A stretch of 64,000 nucleotides of DNA from Eretmocerus hayati (GCA_029851415.1 CM056744.1:86832907-86896906); one strand, 5' to 3'. Numbered from the stretch's first letter, positions 22,749 through 34,125 are shown. The notes: a model not told the origin generated them from the letters alone. Numbers and translations are program-made.

Positions 22749-23587
22749 AAAGTAAGTGTACCCAACTTGCCTCTGTACCCAACTTGCCCCTATATGCCGA
22801 TCTCAGGAATGGGCGCTCGTTGACCTTCCCGCAATTTTTTTTTACGTTTGTTATGTTAAAATATGAGGAAATACGTAGTTTTCATCGACCCCGGATCATT
22901 TCTGCGTTCTCCAGAAAATATAATGAGAGTTTTCCATTTTTCGTGTTTGCACGGCTAAGAAATCACCGAGGAAATCGCGTTCACTAGAACCGGTGCCAAT
23001 TTATTTTTATTCGACCAACCTTGACGTGCCTTAGCGCATTCGATTCCTTGTTTCAAGACCTCCAAAATCCGCTCTTCAGGGTCGCAGGACTCTGATTTGG
23101 AGCGATTTAATATACAAAACACGAAGATGGTTTGAGAATCAAGAAGGCCGACATCGGAGTGTACCCAACATGCCCCCATATGGTTATCTCGGAAAGGCGT
23201 GCAGTATGGCTTTTTTCACCACTCAGAACGTGTTTATCGCGTCAAAATAAGTCGGTAACAGTGTCTTGGGCCAGCTAAAAGCTCCAAATGTCGCTGCACG
23301 GTGATCAAAACGGATCAAAGCGATTTTATTCACTTTATCGCCGATTTACATTGTTTTAAATGATGGGGGCAAGTTGGGTACACACTTTTGTAAACTCTCA
23401 AAAATCACCTTTTGGGAGAATTCAAACAGCTCGGCTCCACTTCATCCAGATTGGACGTATTTTAGCTCATTTTAACGGTCTTGAGACAAGCTTTGAAATG
23501 AGTTAAGGTACGTTGGGAAATATGGAGATGGGCCAAAGTTATTGAGAAAATGGCTTAATGGGGGGCAAGTTGGGTACATTTACCTTA
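22749..23587. mobile_element. R1 interspersed repeat, copy (b), apparently complete
   Basis: The ends are imperfect inverted repeats: AAGTAAGTGTACCCAACTTG on the left, and GCAAGTTGGGTACATTTACC on the right reading inward as its complement. Internal copies of GTACCCAACTTGCCCC occur on both strands at 22771, 23161 and about 23374. The length, about 840 bp, matches copy (a) once the MULE is removed. No transposase frame is evident, so it is likely non-autonomous. Confidence 0.7.
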
Positions 23588-24239
23588 TTACTTATCGCGA
23601 TATTCCAGGTGGCGACCATGATTCAATAAGAACGTATTATTCTAGATCTGAAAAGATTTTGTGTAACGAAGTAGAAATCATTGATGATGGAATTTCTCTT
23701 TGCTGATCTTACATGGATGTGGTAGTACGGTTAAGCTCATTGATGGTCGTTGATATACAACCAACAGTTAGCTATCCGTGAATCAGAAGAAGAAGATTTG
23801 TTACCATCTTAACGAAAGTACCTAGATGTGTTCTTCACGTGACATTCAAGTGAGGACAATATATTTGAAAAGTATGCACGTATCGATCTAGTGCCGTGCC
23901 CAAGGATCAACATCCCGGTGGGACATTCGAACGTAATCCATGTGTTTTTCATCAAATTTAGCACTGTTGAGCACTTCCATTCGTTAAAATACTGATGGTT
24001 CCAAAAGCCTATCACTCATTAGCATTTCAAATCTTCTTCACTTACCCGAGCTTATTTTGAAGCCCGCTCTCCGAACATCAAAATAATCTGAGATACGAGC
24101 AATTTCACGCGAAAGCGGACACGAATCGTAGACATGTCCACAATAATTTTTCAATCATTTTGAATCGATTCTATAGTCCAAAACTTCGATTTTTTCAATC
24201 TCTATGAAGTCCAAAAAAATCTCCTCATACCCCTGAGGA
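23588..24239. other. No gene seen
   Basis: Unremarkable AT-rich sequence. A minus-strand frame at 24015-23809 shows no domain features or splice support. Confidence 0.5.
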
Positions 24240-25420
24240 GTATACTTTATTGATAGTGTTTCAAGAAGAAAGTATCAACATTTTCTCAGTAAAATGGGAG
24301 TAGTTCCGATTTGACGCAAGATACGACCATTTGGTTGGCTGCATTCAGAAAGTCATCAAAAAATCCATTAATGTAACAAAAAAGTGAAAAATAGAGGAAT
24401 TTCAATTTCGCAAGAACTTCACTACTAGGGACTCAAAGACGCGTTTTACTCCCGCTTCGCCGAGCGTGAATGACGCAAGTTTTCGTACGCTCGTCGTGAA
24501 AAGTATAATACGCAACTGGAGAGTGAAGAGGCTGATCAACTCCCGAGTTTTTATCGCTCTTGGCTGCTCCTCGCGCGCAAATAACCACCCGGGAGTGCTT
24601 GTCCTCTTTTACTTCGTAGTTTTGTTATGTGCTATTTCTCAACAATCTCAAAAGTCCATATTTTGATGTGAAATATCTCGTTCGTTTAGTTTTGAATGTT
24701 TTTTTATGAACCCTGCAAGGTTTGTCTCACGTTTTACGGATGTTTTCAGCCTCTTCGCTCGAAATAAGAGGTTTCCTGTACATCCGCGAGATGCGCAGGA
24801 ATCAAGGCTGCTGGGAAAAATTTCATTAGAATGTCAAGAGAATTTCTTTCAGAATGGCCACTCGGCGAAGTTAATTTCATGCACTGAAACACGGAACAGA
24901 AGTTTTTGATCGTAATGACACCTTCACTCAAGTCGCAACTATAAACGGGAAATTTGTGCGAGTTTTGCATGTGCCTCCCTGGCACATGCTCCATCATTGA
25001 TGGGTTGTAACTTTGGCTCAATGTATCAAATTGACTCCGCCAAGTGGTCATTTTGAAGCAAATTTCTTTGGCTCCCCAACAATATTGGTTTTGGTAGACT
25101 CGATTCCTGTGCATGCGCAGAGAGACTTTTTCAGCCGGGAAGGCTCAAAACATCAATTGAAGTGGACAAAACCGCGCAGGACTCAAGAATAAAGTTGGAT
25201 TCTCGGGGAATCGAATTTCATCGTTCCTCACTTTCTTACTCCTAAGGAACGTCCATAGCGCCGGATACGATTCTTCGAGATACACTTCGATAGATTTTTT
25301 GGAAAACTTTCGGATGCCTCTATTCGCCGTATCTCACGTCGAATTGGAACTACACCCATTTCACTAAAAGAAGGGTGATACTTTTTCCTCGAAATACTAT
25401 GATGAAAATATTCCACAGTG
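24240..25420. mobile_element. Fold-back element interrupted by a second hairpin element
   Basis: The left arm segment with AATGGGAGTAGTTCCGATTT pairs with a right-arm segment whose complement reads AATGGGTGTAGTTCCAATTC. Closer in, CGCAGGAATC and TGGCCACTCGGCGAAGTTAA have matching complements on the right at about 25020-25120. The arms are not the same length. Extra DNA at about 24430-24660 in the left arm has its own hairpin-like ends and a GC-rich core (CTCCCGCTTCGCCGAGCG). It looks like a later MITE insertion. Confidence 0.65.
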
Positions 25421-25616
25421 AGACAAAAAATGAATCTGGTGGATCCTATGAGAAGTGAATATATATGACGTATTTAGAGTTGAGGGGAATGAATTCTCCG
25501 CACGAGGTACGTAAGACATTTTATCAACTGACCACGACAACAAGAATTATCCGTCTGCGCATACCTACAGGAACACGATGTTTCCGTGCGGGAGGCGATG
25601 AAAGTTTAAGTATTAT

Positions 25617-25925
25617 GAAAATTTCGGGTATGACTCCGAAATGAGATTTTTTGGCTATTGTCGATTTAAATCAAACGTATGAGTAGTTTCGGGGGGTACC
25701 GAACCCCAAGTTGCATACATAATACGGATTCTTTTTCCACAGTTTTTGATCGGCTCTATAGTCCAAGAAAGCCACTATAGAGTCGATCAAAAATTGTGAA
25801 AAAAGAATCCGTATTATGTATGCAACTTGTGGTTCGCTTTTGCCCGAAACTACTCATATATACGTTTGATTTAAATCGACAAGAGCCAAAAAATCTCATT
25901 TCGGAGTCATACCCGAAACTTTTTC
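25617..25925. repeat. Fold-back element with 150-bp arms and almost no spacer
   Basis: The left arm begins near ATTTCGGGTATGACTCCG and includes AAATCAAACGTATGAGTAGT and ATAATACGGATTCTTTTT. The right arm holds the complements in reverse order, ending CGGAGTCATACCCGAAA. The apex is CTCTATAGTCC…CACTATAGAG with about a dozen unpaired bases. Any transcript through it would form a long double strand. Confidence 0.85.
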
Positions 25926-27050
25926 TTCGAATCGTAGTTCCCCAAAATTCTATTTCCCTAGAAGGCTTGCATTTTTATTGTTTGTCGCAGTTACACGTAT
26001 TCTGTCTTGAAGGACCAGTTGTAGGATGTCACGTTGAAGAATATTGGGATATAATTGAGTTATGTATACTCGAAGCCATTCGTATCTGGACAGGTGGAAG
26101 GCTTGAAAGTGCTCCATTGGTTAACGTGTATCACGTAGATCAAGTTCGCATTTGTGAGAAGTGAGTTGCAAGAATCCCAGTGGGCTTTGAGCGTAGTACT
26201 GAATCCTCGACTAAACTGCCACCCGTGCAAAATTTTTCTCGACATATTTGTCGAACAATTGTCTCCGCCCGAACGCACAGAAAAAAATTCATCGATAGAA
26301 CATGGAATGATTTGATTATCAAAGAAAAGATACGTACATAAAGATATCACTGATGACATTAATTTCCTCACAAAAGATGCAGCAGATCCTTCAGTTCCAT
26401 CTGAAAGAATAAGAGGGCGAAGATTTTTTGATAAATTTTTATCCCAAATATATCCATGAGCTCATATATTAATCAAATGGTGAATGAGGTAATGAAATCG
26501 GGTGAATTTGTCGTATATCGTACGAGTATTTCATACTTCTGAAAGAGGTGTAGTTGTCTCTTGTTTTAAACTAGCGTGAGTCATATTCCGATCCTGAAAG
26601 ATGGTGGGAGACGGCGTAGGAGAACGCTCTGGAATTCTCAAGACTTTTGCGAGGATTTCCAAGTTGGAGGAACTTCATCATAACAACATTCCACCCACAT
26701 AGTTTGTCTATCTTATCAGGCTGATAGGAATTCCTTACAAACGGATGGGAAAGTCTCACACATTCAGCCAATGGTGGGAGTACGATATCATGGAATCGCA
26801 CTGATATAAGACCGGGGATCACTACTACTCACATATGAACTGTCTAGAATCAAAGTCGACTAATTGTAAGTCCACTCTTCGGACCCACCCATTCCTTAGT
26901 AACCACGCTTGAACCATGAATGGACGCCATAAGGAAATTATTCCGGTAGTTAGAGGATATTACAGAGTAGATGAATCTTGCAAAGGATAATTTTGGATTC
27001 GTTGAAACTTGTGGAACTTTCAGGATGATTTTCTTACACTTATCAGAAGT
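25926..27050. other. No gene seen
   Basis: There are several overlapping short frames on both strands (for example 25796-26164 plus and 26371-26060 minus). None shows a recognisable domain. The plus frame starts inside the fold-back element, so it is not accepted as a gene. Confidence 0.5.
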
Positions 27051-27051
27051 G

Positions 27052-27403
27052 GACTCACAAGGAGAGCATCAGGCGTGCGGAACATGAATTTTGACGAAAC
27101 TCTGGGAATCATCTTGTTTTGGTGAAAAATGAGGGTATCTCCAAGGGTTAAGTCCAATGGGCATCCTAACCCGGGATACAGCCATGAAGGTTAGCATTGT
27201 CCATATAGGCCCATGTAGAAATGACACATATACAGATATACTGACGATGCTAACCTCCATGGCCAAGTCTTGGGATGGGAGGCCCATTGGATCAAGCCCT
27301 TAAAGATATCTTCATTTCTCGCCAAAACAAGATAATTCTCAGAGTTTGGGACGAATTCAGGACCTGCATGGCTGGATCTCCCCTTGTTAGTCTACTTTGA
27401 TTC
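27052..27403. repeat. Hairpin MITE, copy 1 of the ACAAGGGGAG family
   Basis: The ends read GACTCACAAGGAGAG and CTCCCCTTGTTAGTC. The arms contain AAGTCCAATGGGCATCC paired with GGCCCATTGGATCAAG, and GGTTAGCATTG paired with GATGCTAACC. It shares terminal sequence and internal GTTAGCAT blocks with the copy at 38298-38647. It is non-coding. Confidence 0.75.
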
Positions 27404-28308
27404 TGAACATTGCATATCACATTTTTTGTTCTGAAGCAGATTTGATAGCGCGGACACATGTTCTGCTGTTGCCCAAGATATTATAGTACAAGGTTATTCC
27501 GCTGATGCGGACTGATCTTCACGTTGCAAGCGTTGTACAATTCTGATGAACCCGATGAGGTCCATGAACCATGCGGACAGAGCGTTGCTGTTATATCAAG
27601 CCTTACCGATTTGAGCATATTTAGAGATATTTCAATAATTTTTCTACAATGATCTTCAGGACTGAGGATAAGATCTATGTCATATATAAGTACGAGGATG
27701 GAGATATAATTTTATCATTCGCAATGATGGTATAATATACTGGTAAATGTTGCTTCAGAATCTAAACGGAGTGTCAAGAATGATGAAAAAGATTATCAGT
27801 CCATTAATCAATTTTTCCGTTATAATTGACATGATTTCTAGCGCAGGTGGTCTCGCATTGGTGAGTATCAGAATGTTCCCGCTATGTAAAAATAGGCCAG
27901 AGATTCAACAAACCCTCTGCTCCCTTATCTTTTCTACAGCGGGCCGTCTTGGGAGGAAGAGTGATTCAAGTGAGGATGGGAATGTCTAGAAGAAATTTCC
28001 TCTTGAATTATGTCGATCGATTACAAATCCGCGTAAAAGGTGATTTATATGCAATTTTATAGATTCGGCCCCACTGTGCGCCAAAGCGTGGAGACCCCTC
28101 TGCTCCATCCGGTGCGCGGGCCTGAATGGCTTCAGGAACTCGTAATAGAACTGCCTGCAGATAACGACAATACGAGCCGGAACAATTCATCAAACAACCC
28201 GAGGGTTTCCTGAACTCCATGGAAGCCTAGAGGAGTACCAAACCCCTCACCGAGGGGCGGGGGGGGTGTTCTTGGGCTTGTGCTGGGGGCCGAGTCTCGA
28301 ATCCATTC
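27404..28308. other. No gene seen; one GC-rich patch
   Basis: Most of this is unremarkable. The patch at 28063-28270 is GC-rich and holds a plus-strand frame of about 50 codons and a GCGCACAGTGGGGCC motif on the minus strand. That motif resembles the CACAGTGG-type ends of some DNA transposons, and a similar TTTGGCACAGTGGGCC occurs at 52069. A transposon remnant is possible. Confidence 0.3.
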
Positions 28309-28362
28309 AGTTCGAATGTAACCAACCAGGCTGTATACAGCCTGGTTGGTTACATTCGAACT
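28309..28362. repeat. Perfect 54-bp palindrome with no spacer
   Basis: The 27-base arm begins AGTTCGAATGTAACCAACC and meets its exact complement at the centre GGCTGTA|TACAGCC. There are no mismatches and no loop. Confidence 0.95.
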
Positions 28363-29430
28363 CCATCAGACCATGGTTCATCGAAAAACAGTGTTCATAG
28401 AGCCATAGACCGTGAGAGAACATGATGAAGCAAATTCAGACCACTGTGTTTGAAATTAGAATTTCAATAGTCGTTTTTCGTGGGTTAATAATGAATCAAA
28501 TCGTGCTTACCGATAGTGAGCAGCATTACCGCGACAGAAAGTGAGAGAATCACAAACAACTTCATATTGCAAATTTACAGCTCTTGAACTACTCTGTCGA
28601 GATGACTTCCTGTGGGCCACAGTTTATGATTCCTGATTTGGCTGAGGTGTATTGAAGTAGATCGACTCATCGAGTACTAACTGCTATTTGAGGTATACTC
28701 AAGTCAACTTTATCAAATGGCTCGTCTTATGTGGTGATAACAATTTAAGACATCAAAAAGTGAGATATCATTGATGAATGATACTTCGGTCTACGTAAAT
28801 CGTGCGTCAACACGTGCCTAATGAACTAATAAGGTCTTGTTTGTCGTTTGGTGAAGTGCGTGGTGGGTTTACAACGTTTACATCAAGACTGTTATTGACT
28901 TGGACTACTTCCATGAATTTTCGTTGTACACCTTTCGTATCCTCTTATCAGTCATCATCAATAGGGAACCAATGTAAAACATATGTTCCTGACTCATTGA
29001 GGTATCATCAGTGAATTACTGTCAGCCCTCCCAAAATTCTACATATCGTCAAGTACTCTACCTCGTCCTTCAACTTCGACGAATACGTCAAAAGCATGAC
29101 AAAGTGATGGAAATGCAAACTCTGATATCGAACTCTTCTTTGTGATTGAAATGGCGCGAGGAATACACTCAATCAAATCTCAGTGCCGATTGGGGAACAA
29201 CAATTGTCTCATGAACTTGCGGGAAGTCGTCAACGAAATTGTACGAACGGATTCACTCACACGTGAATAGTTTGTTGACGTAAAACTTATTCAGGGAATA
29301 GGATGTTTGGAATCGAGCTCATTCTCACCTAACCTCGGAATTCATCGCTTGAGCAATCGTTGTGATCAATATTACGCGTTGAGTCAGATTAGCATGCCTT
29401 ATTTGCTCAGGGAACCTCTGAAGTTCCATC
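28363..29430. other. No gene seen
   Basis: Only short frames are present. A minus-strand frame with a hydrophobic start (complement of about 28510-28566, MKLFVILSLSV-like) reads like the beginning of a signal peptide. It could be a first exon of a minus-strand secreted gene whose remaining exons are not identified here. Confidence 0.3.
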
Positions 29431-29435
29431 GATGA

Positions 29436-30050
29436 CAGCCGGATCAGCCCCTGGTGCTGCAGACCGACGCCAGCGACCAGGGCGTGGTCGCCTTGCTGTT
29501 TCAACTTGGACTTGCGAAATATCGATGATTGATCTCTTACGCATCAGACAAATTCACGCCGACTGGACGCGGCTATTTATCGAACAAACAGAAATGCCTA
29601 GCGGTCATCTCAGGTCTTTGCAAACACATACATTCGTTGGAAGACGCACACTTCACGCTGAGAACGGATAATCAAGCCCTGAAACGGCTGGACCGTATCA
29701 GAAAGAAAAGGAAACTTCGATAAGAGTTTCGCGTTTACTTAGTTACGCCGCGCCGGTCCGAGTTTCGAGCGCGCGGTTTATTATAGTCTCCATGGGCTTG
29801 ACGATTATCTCCGTCAAGCGCAAAATGACTGCCCCAAGCTGCCTCAAGGACCTGAATGGGGGAGGGAGGGTGGACTCTTGGCCTCCTGCTGAGATCCCAA
29901 CAATCCTAGGATCTACGAGCCCGTGTCAGCCCGCGAAGATGTCCTGTACAACGTCTGAATGGCCAACTCGCGGGGCATCCTGGCGCCACCGAGATGATTC
30001 GTCAGATCCGAGTGGGCTATTACTAGCCCGGGTTGCTGAACAGATGAATA
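29436..30050 (+). pseudogene. Ty3/Gypsy retrotransposon pol relic: RNase H and integrase zinc finger
   Basis: In one frame the sequence shows the RNase H start QTDASDQG at about 29460. After an in-frame TGA at 29526-29528 it continues with ISYASDKF, YLSNKQKCLAV and a TDNQAL motif, ending near 29723. About 250 bp further, still in that frame, is GHPGATEMIRQIRVGYY (29970-30023) from the HHCC zinc-binding part of integrase. The Trp expected next is a TAG stop. Domain order and spacing are those of Ty3/Gypsy pol. Several stops make this a dead copy. Reverse transcriptase is not seen upstream and no LTRs were found. Confidence 0.8.
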
Positions 30051-31012
30051 CTTAGATTCAACAGATTAATAAATGATCTACAACATTTAGAGATGTGGAT
30101 CTTAAACTTGGCAGTAATATTTGCATTTAAATCTGTAGATTGTACCAATTCAATATATGATTCATGGGATGCCATGAAACATTTTCTGATGGGCGGGAAT
30201 GTATATATGGGAATATGGACGAGTAGAAGAATTTTCTGGATGAATTTGAATTCCATCTTCTTGACAAAGCTTTGAGCAGGAGTTTGAACTCATGGCGAGT
30301 CGAGGTATTCCATTCCACTCGAGATCAACTATCAATAAAAGATTTGAAAAGTCGAAACTTCTCAAATTTTTCGGGAACTTGAAAAATTTCTTCTAGAAAA
30401 TGATGATTTTTGATGACATGCTCAGGCTTACCATTTCCCCTTCAGATACGGTAAAGAATGCGAAATAATTCTCCCATTGAAAATGATTTGCAATGATTTA
30501 TGATAACTTGTTGATAATAATTCCTGGTTGATTGATATACCTCAGACTACCAAAAACGCGTTGATTAAGTCATATCACGTATGAATCATCATGTCTTATG
30601 CACGTGAACACGAATCGTCACGGAACCCAATGCACAGAATAATACTGGAATTCCAAATGCGTACCATGTGTGAGTCCTAGTGGTGCAGTGATCATACCTC
30701 CGGATTTCTAGCACAATGATCGACGGATTGATCCCCATCACGCACTAGATCAAATTAAGGGTACGATTTTTCGAATATTCCAATGAGTCCTGAGAGTGTA
30801 TAGTACCCGATGAGCTGATTGAAACTTCTTCTAGCCGAGGAAGTTGCCCTTTTTTAACTTGGGAAGTCGTCAATTAATGGTTTGAATTTGTGAAATTCAC
30901 AGATCCCAATTGTAGATTTAGCAATTAAATTGCATCCGAGAATCAACAGATTGAATCAGTTCCGGGGTACAGTTTTCCATGAAGTATTTGTAGATTGGGA
31001 TTTACAGTGATG
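30051..31012. other. AT-rich stretch separating the two pol relic segments
   Basis: The integrase catalytic core would be expected here but no trace is seen. The DNA is AT-rich, unlike the pol fragments on either side, so it may be a later insertion or a replaced segment. Overlapping minus-strand frames at 30365-30023 are not supported. Confidence 0.4.
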
Positions 31013-31125
31013 GAATTGGGAAACCGGGTGTGCATCAAGACGTACCCCCTATCCAAGGAAGTCAACAACTTCAATGCCAAACTTGTCCCGAAATTGAGAA
31101 GGTCCCACGGTGCACTCCTCCGACG
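31013..31125 (+). pseudogene. Ty3/Gypsy integrase C-terminal relic
   Basis: The reading GNRVCIKTYPLSKEVNNF, followed by AKLVPKLRRSHG, matches the C-terminal integrase region of Ty3/Gypsy elements (G-D-x-V-x-x-x-T-x-P-L-S … AKL-x-PK … GP-Y). It is on the same strand as the RNase H and zinc-finger relics and downstream of them, so it probably belongs to the same degraded element. Confidence 0.6.
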
Positions 31126-32280
31126 AAAAGGTTAACAAAACTGCCAAGAGAATCGGGAAAAGCCATCTTTCTTGTGCACACTTCTCGAACAAGATCCCTT
31201 TTTCAGACAAATCGTATCAGATTGTCCTGTAAAGTAATACAGAAATTGATTTTCACCGGTATTTGAGCATGAAAGAGTGTACTTTGCGAATCAGGGCATC
31301 GGAGTTCCCAACGACTGTGTTCCTCAAAGTATTCTTATTGCACTTTGCGACTGGTTTGAACAACAACAGTTTTGTTCGAGATATTGCGAAATTGGGTGTG
31401 AAAATCCAGCCTCATACAGCCCATAGAGATGTTCCTTGATCGAAGCCTTTGTTCAGCACTGTACGCAAATATCTACGTTGGAGTGATTACTATAGTAATT
31501 TTTTTTCTCCTTTACTTAAAGACATACAAAGTGTTGGTTAAGAGGATGGCGTATACCGGCCAAAATTTGTCTGCTAAATTACCCCAAAACCGTAAAAACC
31601 ATCTCCCGTCAATAATATTCACTAGATCAACTTCAAATTCCACACAGATGTAGAATAATATCGTAGGAATGGCGGAAAGTCAGTGGCTTACTTGACAAAG
31701 ACTTGTGAGATTCAAGAATTGTATAAAAAGTGGAAAGGCTTTGAGGTTAGGCTATGATAATATTCACAATACGAGAATTGTGGATGCTGAATCGCCTCGA
31801 GAGGAACTTTCCGCCAATCCTAAGGCTGTACTCTATCTCTGGTCAGAATTTTGGATCGATCCAAGCTGTTTTGGTGGCGTGAGATGGTTTTTTCGACTTC
31901 GGCGTAGCGCAAGTCAGAATTTCGTATCGCAAAGTCAAAAGGTGCATTTGTCAAGTTGGCAGCATGGCCGTGATCTCTGTTTGGCTGATGTCGGATGTCG
32001 GCTGCTACATCGCGAGCGCTTTTCTGCGTCACACGCTGTTTGTCGGCATTGGTCGGCATGCCACACACAAATCCTTGCAACCGGCGTTTTGCGAGCAAAT
32101 CGTGGCTTCCTGGTGGTGATGAGAATGTCCGGGTCGTGTGGTGGTGTGCTAGTTACGTGTGGTTTGTGCTGTGTTGAGTGTATGATGGTGACGATGGTGT
32201 ACAATAGCGAGCATTGCGAATACTCGCATGCCAGCATGGAGCCGTGGCCATCTCCTATGACACCCCACACAGCATGAGAA
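31126..32280. other. No accepted gene; GC-richer block with long shadow frames
   Basis: From about 31790 the base composition is more balanced and frames open on both strands (plus 31705-32277, 190 codons; minus 32270-31935). Neither has domain features, low-complexity bias or convincing splice sites. The GTGT-rich segment at 32130-32190 may be a simple repeat. It could be promoter or UTR sequence. Confidence 0.35.
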
Positions 32281-32285
32281 TATTT

Positions 32286-32500
32286 CAGAAACCTTCCTGC
32301 AAGCTTTCAAGAAAACCCGGGAATCTTCCAGAAAGATTTCACTGAAAGCTTCCCTCAATAAAGATATGTCCCATTTCAGATACTTTCCTGCAAGATTTCA
32401 TGAAATATTGCCGGGAATATTTCGGGAAGCTTTCAGAAACATTTCATTGAAATATTTCAGTGAAATGTTTCTGCGAGATTTCATGAAATCTCACAAAAAC
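32286..32500. repeat. Degenerate TTTC/GAAA repeat tract
   Basis: Irregular repeats of motifs such as GAAAGATTTCACTGAAA, GAAATATTTC and GAAGCTTTCAGAAA form many short imperfect palindromes. The same style of repeat recurs at 32941-33135 and 33880-34120, so the tracts probably share an origin. Confidence 0.6.
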
Positions 32501-32940
32501 ATATGCGTGAATGATCTGCCTGTGGAATCCATATTTTGCTTGATAAGTTTCTTAATCATTCTAATGCATGTCTCATCATTCTGACTTGTACTCCAACTCC
32601 ATTGTGACGTTGAATCCAAAGCTTCATATTAGATTCATCCAGGTTTTATGAACTCCTCGATGTACGCGACACCTCACCGATGAGCCATCCTCCTGTCTTA
32701 TATACTAACCAGCGTCTATTGTGAGCGCTTGCGAGAGAGCCTGCACGCATCTTCAAATAATTCTCACGTATCATTTACAGACTATTATGCATAGCTGGTC
32801 TTGGGTATGTCATCACACATGACAGATCTTTTGATGCTGCCATCAAATTTCCTGATAGATAGTTTCCCAAAAACCATATAATTTATGAGAACAAAATTTG
32901 AGAACTAAAGTGTGTTATGCGACATCTAGCGGGAACAGAA

Positions 32941-33135
32941 TCTTCCAATGAAATGTTCCTGGAAGATTCCTACAATCTTCCACTGCAATGTTTCTGGAAG
33001 ATTCCTACAATCTTTCACTGCAATGTTTCTGGAAGATTCCTACAATCTTCCACTGCAATGTTTCTGAAAGATTCCTACAATCTTCCACTGCAATGTTACT
33101 GAAAGATTCCCAGAATGTTCCACCGCAATATTTAT
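32941..33135 (+). repeat. Tandem repeat, 35-bp unit, about five copies
   Basis: Units of (T)GGAAGATTCCTACAATCTTC followed by CACTGCAATGTTTC start at 32961, 32996, 33031, 33066 and 33101. The period is exactly 35 bp. Each unit contains the inverted pair GGAAGATT / AATCTTCC, so the strand can form a series of small hairpins. Frames through it are products of the repeat. Confidence 0.9.
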
Positions 33136-33870
33136 GTGTCATATCCCACAGAGTCAAGTCGTTAGGAATTACTCCTCGCAATACCATAACAGCATAATAT
33201 GTTGTTCCCTCGATTGTAATGGTTTTTGGTATTAATATGCAGTACCCCGTCACATGGTTTTGCTCTGAAAGATTTTGAGAAGCTTGTGAAAATCTATCAA
33301 CAAAATCTCACTGCAAGATTTCTGGGAGATTACCTGTGGAGTATTTCCAAGAAATATGTACGGAATCAGTCAGAAAGCTTCCACAAACCTCTTATTACGA
33401 TAGCTTCGTTTATATGCGACGACTCGTGATTAACCTGAATTCAAAGAGGATTTAAATACGTTAGGAATTTAATGAACCTATATCACAGCGAAGGTACCAA
33501 CGGTTCAGCAGTTCCTATTCCCAGCAATATTCTCATGATCTCGGCTGAATGACAAGCTGTCGAGTGTGAGTTATGCAATAATGGTAACTCAACAACTTAT
33601 GGATCTTGCACAGACAAAAAAGGCTCCAGAATAACAAGAGGATGAATTTTAGAAACCATCGCAAACCTTGGTGGTTCTAATTCCTGATGTAAAGCGATCA
33701 TCAGAGAATTGTATGCACGATATTCATTCAATCCTGTCTGAACCTTTTTCCAGGTACTCATCGCTGACGATCCTGCAATCCTTGAAACCTAGCAGATCCT
33801 TCCATAAAATCTCGCGAATTCGTCATCATGATGAAAAATTGCCTCCAATATCGTAGAAACATGTCGATGA
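33136..33870. other. No gene seen
   Basis: Short frames only, between the degenerate GAAA/TTTC repeat tracts. Confidence 0.5.
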
Positions 33871-33879
33871 TATTTTTTT

Positions 33880-34125
33880 CACAGAATATTGCATGGAATC
33901 TTTCAGAAATGTTGCACAAATCTTGCAGAAATATTTCAGTGCATCAAAGTTGCTGAAAGATTGAGGATGGAATTCTTTGAAATATTCCCGGGAGCTCCCG
34001 GGAAGATTACTCCGAAACATTGCAACGGAACATTATGAAATATTTTTTGCAATATCCCTGCAAGATTCCCGGAAGATCACACTGAAATATTTCTCTGAAT
34101 CTTCCTATGAAATATTTCCATGCTG
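33880..34125. repeat. Degenerate TTTC/GAAA repeat tract
   Basis: Related to the tract at 32286-32500: repeated GAAATATTTC, TTTCAGAAAT and CCGGGAAGAT motifs without a fixed period. Non-coding. Confidence 0.55.

Noticed and set aside
30023..30365. Overlapping minus-strand frames
   Set aside because: Three overlapping frames of similar length in AT-rich DNA between retroelement relics; chance frames.
31705..32277. 190-codon plus-strand frame
   Set aside because: Overlaps a similar-length minus-strand frame in a GC-richer patch. No domain, composition bias or splice context supports either.
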